A DNA stretch of 64,000 bases from Microlunatus flavus (GCF_900110855.1 NZ_FOFA01000013.1:1-64000); one strand, 5' to 3'. Counted from the stretch's first letter, positions 36,186 through 45,174 are shown. The notes: generated by a model not told the origin, from the sequence alone. Numbers and translations are program-made.

Positions 36186-38315
36186 GTGGCACCGGAGGAG
36201 CGGCTGCGGTTCGGCAGCACGGCGATGGCGGTGACGATCGCCTGGTCCGAGGACGAGGCGCCGCGCCTGGCGGGCGTCGAGGCCGACGGGGTGGCGCTCG
36301 AGCTGCCCCCGGGCCGTCCGCTGCTCGAGGTGGTGACGGTCGCCGACGGCCGCGCGGCCTCCAGCGGACGGCTGGTGGGCACGACCGTCGGCGGCCGTGC
36401 CCGCCACGTCGAGCACCGCGAGACGCACGACGGACGGCGTACGGAGCTGGTCCTCACGGTCGCCGACCCGGTCACCGGGCTGCGCGGCGAGGTGGTGCTC
36501 ACGCTGGTCGACGGCGTCCCCGCCCTGGGGTCGTCCGTGCGCCTGGTGAACGACGGCACCGAGCCCGTCGTGGTGCGCTCGGTGGCCTCGTTCGCCACGC
36601 ACCTCGGGACGCCCGCCGGCTCCGACGCGCCGGCCGGGATCCGGCGCTGGACGCTGCACCGGGCGCTGAGCGAGTGGCTGGGCGAGGGGCGATGGTTCAG
36701 CGAGCCGGCCGACGCCACGCGCTACCCCCACCTCGGGCAGGACCTCACCGCCCAGGACCCCCGCGGGACGCGCGCCGTGGTCTCCACGGGCACCTGGTCG
36801 AGCGGCACCCACGTCCCGGTCGCCGCCGTCGACGACGCGGACGCCGGGGTCGCGTGGGCCTGGCAGGTGGAGCACAACGGGGCCTGGCGCTACGAGCTGG
36901 GCGAGGACACCGCCGACGGCTACCTCGCGCTCAGCGGGCCGACCGACGACGACCACCAGTGGCTGCAGGTCCTGCGCCCGGGGGAGTCGTTCACGTCGGT
37001 CCCGGTGGCCGTCACCGTCGCGCCCGACCTGACCCGGGCGCTCGCGCACCTCACGGCCCACCGGCGCACGCAGCGGCGCCCGCACCCGCTCGACGACCCG
37101 CCGCGCATCGTCTTCAACGACTACATGAACACCCTCGAGGGCGACCCGACCACCGAGCGGCTGCTGCCCCTGGTGGACGCCGCCGCCGCGGCCGGCGCGG
37201 AGGTCTTCTGCATCGACGCCGGCTGGTACGACGACAGCGGGCACTGGTGGCCGAGCGTGGGGGAGTGGCAGCCCTCGCGCACCCGCTTCCCGGGTGGCCT
37301 GGAGGAGGTGCTGGACCGGATCCGCGGCCACGGGATGGTTCCGGGGCTGTGGCTCGAGCCCGAGGTCGTCGGCGTCGACAGCCCGCTGGCCGACCGGCTC
37401 CCGGCGGAGGCGTTCCTGCAGCGGGCCGGGCAGCGGGTCGTCGAGAACCAGCGGTTCGTGCTCGACCTGCGCCACCCGGCCGCCCGCGCGCACCTCGACG
37501 GCGTGGTCGACCGGCTCGTCGGCGAGCTCGGGGTCGGCTACTTCAAGCTCGACTACAACGTCGACCCGGGCTCGGGCACCGACGTGGACGCCGACAGCCC
37601 GGGCGCCGGGCTGCTCGCGCACAACCGGGCGCACCTGGCCTGGCTGGACGGCGTCCTCGACCGGCACCCGGCGCTGGTGCTCGAGAACTGCGGTTCGGGG
37701 GCCATGCGCTCCGACCCCGCCATGCTCGCCCGCCTGCAGCTGCAGTCCACCTCCGACCAGCAGGACCCGCTGCGGTACGCGGCGATCGCCGCGGCGACGC
37801 CGGCCGCGGTGCTGCCCGAGCAGGCCGCGAGCTGGGCCTACCCGCAGCCCTCGATGAGCCCGGAGGAGGCCGCGTTCACCCTCGTCACGGGCCTGTCCGG
37901 GCGCCTGTACCTCTCCGGGCACCTCGACGGCATGACGCCCGAGCAGCTCGCCCTCGTCACCGAGGCGGTGGAGCTCGGCAAGACCCTGCGCGACGACCTC
38001 AGCCGGACGGTGCCGTGCTGGCCGCTGGGGCTGCCCGGGTGGGACGACGCGTGGGTCGCGCTGGGGCTCGTCGGTGCAGGCGTGGCGCACCTGTTCGTCT
38101 GGTCGCGCGAGCCGGGGGACGCGGACACCGTGCTCGACCTGCGGGCCCTCGAGACCCTCAGGCTGCCGGTGGGCGACGAGGTCGTGGTCGAGCAGGTCTT
38201 CCCGCGGGAGGCGACGACGTGGACGACCACGTGGTCGCCCGCCGACCGCAGCCTCCGGGTCGTCAGCACGAGCGGGGTCCCGGCCGCGCGGGTCCTGCGG
38301 GTCACGCCCGCCTGA
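36186..38315 (+). CDS. Alpha-galactosidase, GH36
   Basis: A 709-residue glycoside hydrolase family 36 enzyme. An N-terminal beta-sandwich (about 300 residues) precedes the catalytic barrel: FNDYMNTLEGDPT, FCIDAGWYDD, the nucleophile Asp in YFKLDYNVDPG, and the acid/base Asp in STSDQQDPLRYA. It hydrolyses terminal alpha-galactosides such as melibiose or raffinose. No signal peptide is present, so substrates must be imported. GTG at 36186 with AAGGAGG upstream. It converges with the PfkB kinase gene, separated by only 18 bases. Confidence 0.93.
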   Translation: MAPEERLRFGSTAMAVTIAWSEDEAPRLAGVEADGVALELPPGRPLLEVVTVADGRAASSGRLVGTTVGGRARHVEHRETHDGRRTELVLTVADPVTGLRGEVVLTLVDGVPALGSSVRLVNDGTEPVVVRSVASFATHLGTPAGSDAPAGIRRWTLHRALSEWLGEGRWFSEPADATRYPHLGQDLTAQDPRGTRAVVSTGTWSSGTHVPVAAVDDADAGVAWAWQVEHNGAWRYELGEDTADGYLALSGPTDDDHQWLQVLRPGESFTSVPVAVTVAPDLTRALAHLTAHRRTQRRPHPLDDPPRIVFNDYMNTLEGDPTTERLLPLVDAAAAAGAEVFCIDAGWYDDSGHWWPSVGEWQPSRTRFPGGLEEVLDRIRGHGMVPGLWLEPEVVGVDSPLADRLPAEAFLQRAGQRVVENQRFVLDLRHPAARAHLDGVVDRLVGELGVGYFKLDYNVDPGSGTDVDADSPGAGLLAHNRAHLAWLDGVLDRHPALVLENCGSGAMRSDPAMLARLQLQSTSDQQDPLRYAAIAAATPAAVLPEQAASWAYPQPSMSPEEAAFTLVTGLSGRLYLSGHLDGMTPEQLALVTEAVELGKTLRDDLSRTVPCWPLGLPGWDDAWVALGLVGAGVAHLFVWSREPGDADTVLDLRALETLRLPVGDEVVVEQVFPREATTWTTTWSPADRSLRVVSTSGVPAARVLRVTPA

Positions 38316-38333
38316 GCCGCGCGCCGACCCGCG

Positions 38334-39293
38334 TCAGGCCGGCAGGCTCCAGCGCGGTGGTTCCGCGCCGGCCCGCGTGCACGTGTCGGCGGCGACGCGC
38401 ACGGCGAGCGCGAGCAGGGCGTCGAGGTCGGCCTGCCCGAGCGTGCGGACGCCGTCCTTCGTGAGCCGGCCAGCCCGCCACAGCCAGGCGAGGGTCGCGG
38501 CCATGAACGCGTCGCCCGCGCCCACCGTGTCGACCACGGTGACCGTCGGGGTGGCGACGCGCGCGTCCAGGTCGGGAGTCGCGGCCCAGGCCCCGTCGGC
38601 CCCCGAGGTCACCAGCACCAGGCCGGCACGCGCGGTGAGCCAGCGTCGGGCGACGTCGGCGACCGGCTCGTCCGGGTGCAGCCACGCCAGGTCCTCGTCG
38701 CTGACCTTGACCACGTCGCTCAGCGCCGCCCAGCGGGCGATCCGCGCGCGGTAGCGGTCGGGGTCCTCGACCACGCCCGGGCGGACGTTCGGGTCGAGCG
38801 ACACCAGCCGGCGGCCGGCCTCGGCCTCGACGAGGTCGCCCAGCGTCGTGGCCTGCGGCTCGTACGCCAGCGCCACCGACCCGACGTGCAGCGCCGCCCC
38901 GTCCGGCAGCCGTACGCCGCGCAGGTGCTCGCCCGCCAGGCCGCGGTCGGCCGTGCCGGCGTTGTAGAAGCGGTAGGAGGCCACGCCCTCGCGGACGTCG
39001 GCCACCGACAGCCCGGTCGGGTCGGTGCTGGGCAGCAGCAGGTCACGGGCGACTCCGGAGCCGGCGAGGTGGTCGCGCAGCAGCGCGCCGAACCCGTCGT
39101 CCGACACCCGGGCCAGCAGCGCCGTCGGCACCCCGAGGCGGCCGAGGCCGACGGCGACGTTGAGGCACGAACCGCCCGGGTGCGGCTCGTACGCCGGACC
39201 CCCGGAGGCCGTGGTGGCCGAGGTCAGGTCGACGAAGGCGTCACCCGCGACGACGACGGACGCGCTCGTGGTCGGGCCGGCCGGCGGCGTCAT
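38334..39293 (-). CDS. PfkB-family carbohydrate kinase
   Basis: A 319-residue ribokinase-fold kinase. The N-terminal substrate-side motif is GGSCLNVAVGLGRLG, and the C-terminal signature DTVGAGDAFMAATLAWLW contains the catalytic Asp. It phosphorylates a sugar with ATP; relatives act on fructose, tagatose phosphate or other ketoses. Its ATG overlaps the stop of the aldolase-like gene upstream (39290-39293, ATGA), so the two are made together. The pair suggests a short aldol/kinase route for a ketose. Confidence 0.9.
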   Translation of the reverse strand: MTPPAGPTTSASVVVAGDAFVDLTSATTASGGPAYEPHPGGSCLNVAVGLGRLGVPTALLARVSDDGFGALLRDHLAGSGVARDLLLPSTDPTGLSVADVREGVASYRFYNAGTADRGLAGEHLRGVRLPDGAALHVGSVALAYEPQATTLGDLVEAEAGRRLVSLDPNVRPGVVEDPDRYRARIARWAALSDVVKVSDEDLAWLHPDEPVADVARRWLTARAGLVLVTSGADGAWAATPDLDARVATPTVTVVDTVGAGDAFMAATLAWLWRAGRLTKDGVRTLGQADLDALLALAVRVAADTCTRAGAEPPRWSLPA

Positions 39294-39943
39294 CGGGTGG
39301 TCGCGACGACCGCGTCCTCGAAGGCCTGGGCCGCGGCGGCGGTCAGCTCGTCGGTGAAGAACGCCTCGGCGACGGCCGGCGCCATGGTGAAGTGCGCGAC
39401 CCCAGCGCGGGCGAGGGTGACCATGGAGTCGACGTCGCGGATGCTGGCCAGCAGCACCCGCGTCTGGCTGCCCGTCGCGGCGAGCAGCTCGTGCATGGCG
39501 ACCACGTCGCCGATCGCGTCGCGCCCGGCGTCGGCGAGCCGGCCCAGGTAGGGCGCGATGTAGGTCGCGCCGGCGGCGGCCGCCACCATCGCCTGCCCGG
39601 GGTGGTAGACGGCGGTCAGCAGCGTCCGGATGCCGCGGCTCGACAGCTCGGTGCAGGCGGCGGCACCGGCCTTGGAGACGACCAGCTTGACCACGACGTC
39701 CGGGCCCAGCTCGCTCAGCCGCAGCCCGCGCTCGACCAGGGTCGCGGTGTCCTCACCCCAGGCCTGGAAGAAGATCTCCCGCGCGCCGGCCGCGTGCGCC
39801 CAGGCGTGGATCTCCTCGATGTCGGCGACGCCCTGCGACGACCGCTGCAGGATCGTCGGGTTCGTCGTCAGGCCCGCGAACAGCCCCGTGGCGAGCAGCG
39901 GTTCCGCGGCCGCCCGGTCGGCGGTGTCGAGGTAGAGGTGCAT
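39290..39943 (-). CDS. Transaldolase / fructose-6-phosphate aldolase-like enzyme
   Basis: A 217-residue small transaldolase-family barrel. The start MHLYLDTADRAAAEPLL, GLTTNPTIL, the Schiff-base lysine in VVKLVVSKAG, and ATYIAPYLGRLADAG are characteristic of the short FSA/TalC branch. It would cleave or form a ketose phosphate through a lysine imine. Translationally coupled to the PfkB kinase encoded next. ATG at 39943, divergent from the Nudix gene 20 bases away. Confidence 0.9.
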   Translation of the reverse strand: MHLYLDTADRAAAEPLLATGLFAGLTTNPTILQRSSQGVADIEEIHAWAHAAGAREIFFQAWGEDTATLVERGLRLSELGPDVVVKLVVSKAGAAACTELSSRGIRTLLTAVYHPGQAMVAAAAGATYIAPYLGRLADAGRDAIGDVVAMHELLAATGSQTRVLLASIRDVDSMVTLARAGVAHFTMAPAVAEAFFTDELTAAAAQAFEDAVVATTR

Positions 39944-39963
39944 GGGGACAAGGATGGGGCCTC

Positions 39964-40500
39964 GTGTGGTCGACCCTCGCCAGCCGTGCCGTGTACGAGA
40001 ACCCCTGGATCCGGGTCCGCGAGGACCAGGTCCGCCGTCCCGACGGCGGCACCGGCGTGTACGGGGTGGTCGAGGTGCGACACCCCGCGGTGTTCGTCGT
40101 GGCGGTCACCGACGCCGACGAGGTCCTGCTGGTCACCGTCGACCGCTACACGACCGGCGCCCCGAGCCTGGAGGTCCCGGCCGGCGGCAGCGACGGCGAG
40201 GACCTGCTGGTCGCCGCGCGGCGCGAGCTGCGCGAGGAGACCGGGTACGCCGCGCTCCAGTGGCGGGCCCTGGGTGAGGTCCACTCGCTCAACGGCGTGG
40301 CCGACGCGCGCGGGCAGGTGTTCCTGGCCACGGGGCTCACCGAGGTCGGCGGGGCCGAGACCGAGGCGGAGGGCATCTCGTCGGTCCGCGCGGTGCCCGT
40401 CGCCGAGCTCCTCGCGACGATCGGTCGCGGCGGGATCACCGACAACGAGAGCCTCGGCGCGCTGCTCATGGCCCTCGTCGCGCTCGGCCGGGTCCGCTGA
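39964..40500 (+). CDS. Nudix hydrolase (ADP-ribose pyrophosphatase-like)
   Basis: A 178-residue Nudix protein of the ADP-sugar pyrophosphatase type. The Nudix box reads G-G-S-D-G-E then D-L-L-V-A-A-R-R-E-L-R-E-E-T-G-Y: the REx2EExG core is intact, but the loop between the first Gly and Glu is one residue shorter than the consensus GX5E. SLEVPAGG precedes it, as in ADP-ribose pyrophosphatases. The GTG at 39964 is very close to the divergent aldolase start. Substrate not certain. Confidence 0.88.
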   Translation: MWSTLASRAVYENPWIRVREDQVRRPDGGTGVYGVVEVRHPAVFVVAVTDADEVLLVTVDRYTTGAPSLEVPAGGSDGEDLLVAARRELREETGYAALQWRALGEVHSLNGVADARGQVFLATGLTEVGGAETEAEGISSVRAVPVAELLATIGRGGITDNESLGALLMALVALGRVR

Positions 40501-40549
40501 GGCGGCCCTCGACCACCCGGCCCGTCCCCCACCTCCCGACCAGTCCTCG

Positions 40550-40616
40550 CCCGCGAAACGCTGACTCCCGACGGCCGATCTGGCGATCGGGATGTCGGGA
40601 GTCAGCGGTTCGCGGG
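40550..40616. terminator. Long inverted repeat between convergent genes
   Basis: A 23-base arm at 40550-40572 pairs with 40594-40616 at 22 of 23 positions around a 21-base loop. The loop contains CGATCTGGCG, a 10-mer also present in the stem at 8724-8733. No U-tract. It sits between the Nudix gene and the convergent SDR gene. Confidence 0.65.
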
Positions 40617-40636
40617 GAGAGGGCCGGGCAGCCGGC

Positions 40637-41416
40637 TCAGCCGAACCACATGCCCCCGTCGACGACGATGGACTGGCCGGTGACGTACGCGGCGTCGGGC
40701 GAGGCGAGGAACGACACCACGCCGGCCACGTCGTCGGGCACCTCGAGGCGGCCGAGCGGGATGCCGGCGACCATCGCCTGCATCTCCGAACCCACGGGCG
40801 TCCCACGCCGTCCCGCCATGTCGACGTCGATCGCGTCCCACATGGGCGTCTGCACGACGCCGGGGCTGTAGACGTTCACGGTGATGCCGTGCTCGCCGAG
40901 CTCCTGGGCGAGCGACTGGCTCATCCCGCGCACGGCGAACTTGGACGCCGAGTACGCCGACTGCCACTTCCCGGCGCGGTGCGCGGCGACCGATGCCGCC
41001 CCGATGATGCGACCGCCGCGTCCCTGCGCGACCAGCTGACGCGCGGCCGCGCGGTAGCAGTGGAAGACGCCGCCGACGTTCACGTCGAGCACGCGGCGCC
41101 ACTGCTCGTCGGTCGTCTCCACCAGCGGCGCGGTGACGGCGATGCCTGCGTTGGCGACCATCACGTCGAGCCCGCCGTGGTGCGTGACGTGGGCGGCGAC
41201 CGCGGCGTCGACGGACGCGCTGTCGGCCACGTCGGCCGTCAGCGCCAGCGCGCCCCCGTCAGTACCGCCGAGCTGCGCGACCACGGCGTCGAGCGCGTCG
41301 CGGGCGCCGGGCAGGTCGACGACCGACACCGCCAGCCCGTCGGCGGCCAGACGCAGCGCGATCGCACGGCCGATGCCCCCGGCGGCGCCGGTCACGAAGG
41401 CCGAGCGCACGCTCAC
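40637..41416 (-). CDS. SDR dehydrogenase (acetoin/butanediol or polyol type)
   Basis: A 259-residue SDR. The NAD loop is TGAAGGIGRAIALRLA, NAGIAV follows, the catalytic Tyr/Lys lie in AYSASKFAVRGMSQSLAQEL, and GITVNVYSPGVVQTPMWDAID resembles acetoin (diacetyl) reductase/meso-2,3-butanediol dehydrogenases; polyol dehydrogenases are the alternative. Its GTG overlaps the stop of the zinc alcohol dehydrogenase gene (GTGA at 41413-41416), so the two dehydrogenases form one operon and probably act in sequence on the same diol or polyol. Confidence 0.87.
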   Translation of the reverse strand: MSVRSAFVTGAAGGIGRAIALRLAADGLAVSVVDLPGARDALDAVVAQLGGTDGGALALTADVADSASVDAAVAAHVTHHGGLDVMVANAGIAVTAPLVETTDEQWRRVLDVNVGGVFHCYRAAARQLVAQGRGGRIIGAASVAAHRAGKWQSAYSASKFAVRGMSQSLAQELGEHGITVNVYSPGVVQTPMWDAIDVDMAGRRGTPVGSEMQAMVAGIPLGRLEVPDDVAGVVSFLASPDAAYVTGQSIVVDGGMWFG

Positions 41417-42447
41417 GGGACGATGACGATCTTGTGGGCGGTGCGGTCGTGGCGCGCCGCCTCGATGGCGCCCGCGTAGTCGTCGAGGCCGAAGCGGTGC
41501 GTGATCAGGCCCTGGGTGCGGACCCGGCCGGTCCTCAGCGCGGCGAGCGCGGCCGCGAAGGAGGTCATCTCGGCGAACGAGCCCATCACCGTGAGCTCGC
41601 GGCGGAACAGCTCGTACGGTGCGACCGACAGCCGGGCCTGCTCGGAGGCGACCCCGTAGACCAGCAGGGTGCCGCCGTTGCGCAGCAGCGGGACGCCGAG
41701 GTTCCCGACGGTCGCCGAGCCGGTCGCCTCGACGACGACGTCGTACCCGGTGCCGGTGGGGGAGGCGGCGCGGAGCCGTTCCACGACCGAGGCCGCGTTG
41801 GCCTCGGTGATCATCTCGATGGGCAGGGTCTGGTCGATGCCGAGCCCGCGGACCGTCTCCAGCTTGGCCGCCGACGGGTCGGCGACGCTCACGTGAGCGA
41901 CGCCGCCGGAGGCCATCATCTGCGCGAGCAGCGAACCGGTCGGCCCCGCGCCGAAGACCAGCGCGCTGCTGCCCGGGCGCGGCCGGAGCCGCTCCAGGCC
42001 GTGCATCGCGCACGACGCCGGCTCGGCGAGGACCGCGACGTCGGGGTCGAGGCCGTCGGCGTCGAAGACCTGCCCCGCCGGCACCGAGACCAGCTCCGCG
42101 AACATCCCGTCCCGGTTCACCCCGACGGCGAGGAGGTTCTCGCAGCGCACGAGGTCGCCCGCACGGCAGTAGGCGCAGTGCCCGCAGTACGCGTTCGGGT
42201 TGACGACGACCTGCTGGCCGACGTCGAAGCCCGTGGTCCCGGCGCCGAGGCCGACGACGGTCCCCACGCCCTCGTGGCCCGGGATCAGCGGGAAGCGCGC
42301 GTCGAAGCCGCCGGTGTGCAGGTGCAGGTCCGTCCCGCAGAAGCCGGCCTGCGCCACCTTGATCAGGACCTCGCCGGGACCCGGCTCCGGGTCGGGGACC
42401 TCGCGCGCCTCGGGCTCCAGCGCCCGGTCGTAGATCACGGCCCGCAT
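41413..42447 (-). CDS. Zinc-dependent alcohol/polyol dehydrogenase
   Basis: A 344-residue MDR-superfamily dehydrogenase. Catalytic zinc ligands lie in AGFCGTDLHLHTG and PGHEGVG. The structural zinc loop CGHCAYCRAGDLVRC has four cysteines. The NAD-binding GAGPTGSLLAQ motif follows. The family includes arabitol, threonine, sorbitol and butanediol dehydrogenases. ATG at 42447. First gene of a two-gene operon with an SDR, suggesting successive oxidation and reduction of a polyol or acetoin-type compound. Confidence 0.92.
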   Translation of the reverse strand: MRAVIYDRALEPEAREVPDPEPGPGEVLIKVAQAGFCGTDLHLHTGGFDARFPLIPGHEGVGTVVGLGAGTTGFDVGQQVVVNPNAYCGHCAYCRAGDLVRCENLLAVGVNRDGMFAELVSVPAGQVFDADGLDPDVAVLAEPASCAMHGLERLRPRPGSSALVFGAGPTGSLLAQMMASGGVAHVSVADPSAAKLETVRGLGIDQTLPIEMITEANAASVVERLRAASPTGTGYDVVVEATGSATVGNLGVPLLRNGGTLLVYGVASEQARLSVAPYELFRRELTVMGSFAEMTSFAAALAALRTGRVRTQGLITHRFGLDDYAGAIEAARHDRTAHKIVIVP

Positions 42448-42570
42448 CGGCCCCGCCTCCTCGTCGTCGGGGACGGGCCGAGCGACCCGTCCTGAGCCCG
42501 GAGGCTAGCGCCGGAGCGTGGATGTGCCGCGCCGGGCTCGTCGCTCAGCAGGAGCCACTACCGTCAGCGG

Positions 42571-43212
42571 GTGATCTTCACCACGGCCTACACCAGCACC
42601 ATGGTGCGGCCCATGACGGACGCCGAGCTCGTCGACCTGCTGGTCGCCAGCCGCTCGCGCAACGCCGACCGGGGGGTCACCGGGCTGCTGCTCTACCGCC
42701 GGGGACGGGTGATGCAGCTGCTCGAGGGGGAGGAACGCGTCGTGCGCGAGCTCTACGACCGCATCGCGATGGACGTCCGGCACCAGCAGGTCACGACCGT
42801 CTGGAGCAGCGCCGCGACGCAGCGCCGGTTCCCGGACTGGACCATGGGCTTCGAGGACCTCGACGCCACCACCCGTTCCCTCACCGACGGCCGCAGCCTC
42901 GCGGGGCTCGACGAGGTGAGCGCGTTCGCGTCCTGGCCCGCGGACGACGCGCCCGGCTCCGACGAGCAGGCCGAGGTGCTGCGCCGCCGCGACCACGTGC
43001 TGCGCCCGGCCCTGACGAACGGCGACCGCCTGGTCGGCGCGCTCGCGATCATCCTCAACGGCCACGACCCGGAACCGGGGACCGGTCCGGACGGCCGCAC
43101 CGTCCTGCGGTGCCGGGTCTGCCGCAGCCACGAGGAGCAGGCCCTCGACTCCTACCCGTGCCCGACCGCGAAGAACGCGCTGTGGGCGCTGGAGGCCGTC
43201 ACCCCGCGCTGA
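42571..43212 (+). CDS. BLUF-domain blue-light receptor with Cys/His tail
   Basis: A 213-residue protein whose first 100 residues are a full BLUF domain. The flavin-coupled residues Y7, N31 and Q49 have exactly the spacing of AppA (Y21/N45/Q63), and W-T-M-G-F gives the semi-conserved Met. It should bind FAD and respond to blue light. The C-terminal part is unrelated to known output domains and ends with C181-x2-C184-x2-H187-x9-C197 (SYPCPT), which could hold one metal ion. GTG start, monocistronic, divergent from the alcohol dehydrogenase operon. Confidence 0.9.
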   Translation: MIFTTAYTSTMVRPMTDAELVDLLVASRSRNADRGVTGLLLYRRGRVMQLLEGEERVVRELYDRIAMDVRHQQVTTVWSSAATQRRFPDWTMGFEDLDATTRSLTDGRSLAGLDEVSAFASWPADDAPGSDEQAEVLRRRDHVLRPALTNGDRLVGALAIILNGHDPEPGTGPDGRTVLRCRVCRSHEEQALDSYPCPTAKNALWALEAVTPR

Positions 43213-43252
43213 ACGCCACCGCCCGCGCCACGGGCGGGTGTGGCGAGCGGGA

Positions 43253-44185
43253 TCAGGAGGGCCGGCGTACGACGTTGGCCAGCGGCTCGCCGCGGGCGAA
43301 GCGTCGGACCTGCTCGGCGATCATCCGGTCGGCGCGCGGGAAGAAGGCTGTGCTGGCCCCGCCCACGTGCGGGGAGATCAGCACGTTCGGCACGTGCCAC
43401 AGCGGGTGGTCGGCCGGCAGCGGCTCGGGGTCGGTCACGTCGAGCGCCGCGTGCAGCCGCCCGCTGCTCGTCTCCGCCAGCAGCGCGTCGGTGTCGACGA
43501 GGGGGCCCCGGGCGACGTTGACGACGAGCGCCCCGTCGGGCAGCCGGGCGAGCGCCGCCGCGTCCACGATTCCGCGCGTCTCGTCGGTCAGCGGGGCGAT
43601 CACCACGAGCACGTCGGCCTCGGGCAGCAGTGCGGACAGCTCGGTGGTGGCGTGGACCGGCGGCTCCGTGCGCGCCCGGCGCGCGACGCGGGTGACGGAG
43701 GCGACCTCGAACGGCCGCAGCCGCGCCTCGATCGCCGCCCCGATGCCGCCGTAGCCGAGGATCAGCACCCGCCGGTCGGCCAGCGCCGTCCCGAAGCGTC
43801 GGCGCCAGCGGCCCTGTTCCTGGTGGCGCGCGAACTCGTCGAGGTGCCGCCCGCTGGCCAGCATCAGTGCGAGCGCCAGCTCCGCGGTGCTGGCGTCGTG
43901 CACGCCCGCCGCGTTGCAGAGCGTGACGTGGGCCGGCACGTACGGCGCCACGTCGTCGACCCCGGCGGTCAGGGTCTGCGCGACGCGCAGCGCGGGCAGA
44001 CCGGCGAGCACCCGCTCGCTGCCCGGGCGGAGGTAGGGCAGCACGACCATCTCGACCTCTGCGGTCGAGGCCGGCGTCTCGTCGGTGTCGGCCGTCCAGC
44101 AGTCGACCTCGAGTCCGTCGGGCAGCCCGCCGAGACGCCGCGCCGCCTCCTCGAGGTCGGCGTACGGGAGCCAGACGCGTGCCAT
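43253..44185 (-). CDS. D-isomer-specific 2-hydroxyacid dehydrogenase
   Basis: A 310-residue NAD(P)-dependent dehydrogenase. The dinucleotide motif is LILGYGGIGAAIEARL, the active-site Arg lies in NVARGPLVDTDAL, the Glu in DVTDPEPLP and the His in ISPHVGG. The catalytic domain is split around the nucleotide domain as usual. The exact 2-hydroxy acid is unknown; the branch resembles glyoxylate/phosphoglycerate-like reductases. ATG at 44185, last in a three-gene minus-strand group with a beta-propeller protein and a tautomerase. Confidence 0.9.
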   Translation of the reverse strand: MARVWLPYADLEEAARRLGGLPDGLEVDCWTADTDETPASTAEVEMVVLPYLRPGSERVLAGLPALRVAQTLTAGVDDVAPYVPAHVTLCNAAGVHDASTAELALALMLASGRHLDEFARHQEQGRWRRRFGTALADRRVLILGYGGIGAAIEARLRPFEVASVTRVARRARTEPPVHATTELSALLPEADVLVVIAPLTDETRGIVDAAALARLPDGALVVNVARGPLVDTDALLAETSSGRLHAALDVTDPEPLPADHPLWHVPNVLISPHVGGASTAFFPRADRMIAEQVRRFARGEPLANVVRRPS

Positions 44186-44241
44186 GGGTGCGATCCTCTC
44201 GCGACCGCCGCCGGGCCGGGGACGGGTGTCCGCCGCGCCGC

Positions 44242-45111
44242 TCAGGCGACCGGGTAGGCGACGAAGGCGTAGCGCGTGCTGTCGGGCGACCAGCTGTTGA
44301 CGTTGAGCGTGCCCTGGCCGCCGAAGAGCCGGTGGCGCTGCAGCGGGGTGCTCCAGTCGCTGGTGGCGACGAGACGCACCTCGACGTCGAGGTCGGCGGG
44401 GTGGCCGAGCGTGCCGGCCGGGAAGGAGATGGAGGTCGCGTACGCGCCGTCGGGGGACAGGTGCGGGAACCAGTCGACCGTGCCCGTGCTCACCAGCTGC
44501 TCCACCGCGCCGCCGCCGTCGGGGACCCGCGCGAGCTGTGCGTGGCCCGGAGCGGTGGTGAAGCCCTCGGTGTTGAAGTAGATCCACGCGCCGTCCGGCG
44601 ACCACTCGGGGCCGTCGATGTGGTCCGGCCCGGTGTCGACGGTGCGCGGGGTGCCGTCCGCCTCGAGCACGACGAGCCGGCCCACGGGCTGCTCCATGGT
44701 GGCGATCTCCACGTACGCGAGGCGGGTGCCGTCGGGCGAGACGCCGTGCAGGAAGTGCCAGCGGCCGTCCTCCGGCGTCATCCGCTCGACGGGCCCGCCC
44801 GCGAGGGACCCGCGGTAGACGTGCGTGTCCATCGCCGACATGAAGACGTGCTCGCCGTCGGGGGCGAGGACGTGGTCGTTGTTGATCTCGGGCAGCCCCT
44901 CGAAGGCCACCCGCCGGGGACCGCTCCCGCCCGCGGCGTCGAGCGTCCACAGCGCACCGTCGCCGTTGAGCACCAGCGTGCGCCCGTCGAGGCTCCAGTT
45001 CGGGGCCTCGAGCAGCAGCTCGGAGGTCTCGAGCAGCAGCTGCGGCTCGTCGAGGTCGGGGCCGGCGACCCAGACCTGGGACGTCTGGCCGGGCTTCAGC
45101 ACGCGCGCCAT
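44242..45111 (-). CDS. TolB-like/WD40-type beta-propeller protein
   Basis: A 289-residue cytoplasmic propeller made of PD40-like repeats, each with a P-D/S-G segment (APNWSLDGRTLVL, VLAPDGEHVFM, GVSPDGTRLAYVE, EWSPDGAWIYFN, HLSPDGAYATS, SWSPDSTRYAF). There is no signal peptide, unlike TolB. The layout also recalls oligogalacturonate-lyase-type propellers, so an enzymatic role in acid-sugar metabolism is possible. ATG at 45111, 63 bases after the tautomerase stop and 56 bases before the hydroxyacid dehydrogenase. Confidence 0.78.
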   Translation of the reverse strand: MARVLKPGQTSQVWVAGPDLDEPQLLLETSELLLEAPNWSLDGRTLVLNGDGALWTLDAAGGSGPRRVAFEGLPEINNDHVLAPDGEHVFMSAMDTHVYRGSLAGGPVERMTPEDGRWHFLHGVSPDGTRLAYVEIATMEQPVGRLVVLEADGTPRTVDTGPDHIDGPEWSPDGAWIYFNTEGFTTAPGHAQLARVPDGGGAVEQLVSTGTVDWFPHLSPDGAYATSISFPAGTLGHPADLDVEVRLVATSDWSTPLQRHRLFGGQGTLNVNSWSPDSTRYAFVAYPVA

Positions 45112-45174
45112 GCGGTTCCTCCGCTTCGAGGGTGGGGCTGGGTGGAGACGGTTCGGGTGGTGGGCCGGGCCCGC

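Noticed and set aside
35381-38464. A 1027-codon plus-strand open frame across the SDR and alpha-galactosidase genes
   Set aside because: Covers two recognised genes in other frames, composition is Arg/Ala/Gly-rich, no motif.
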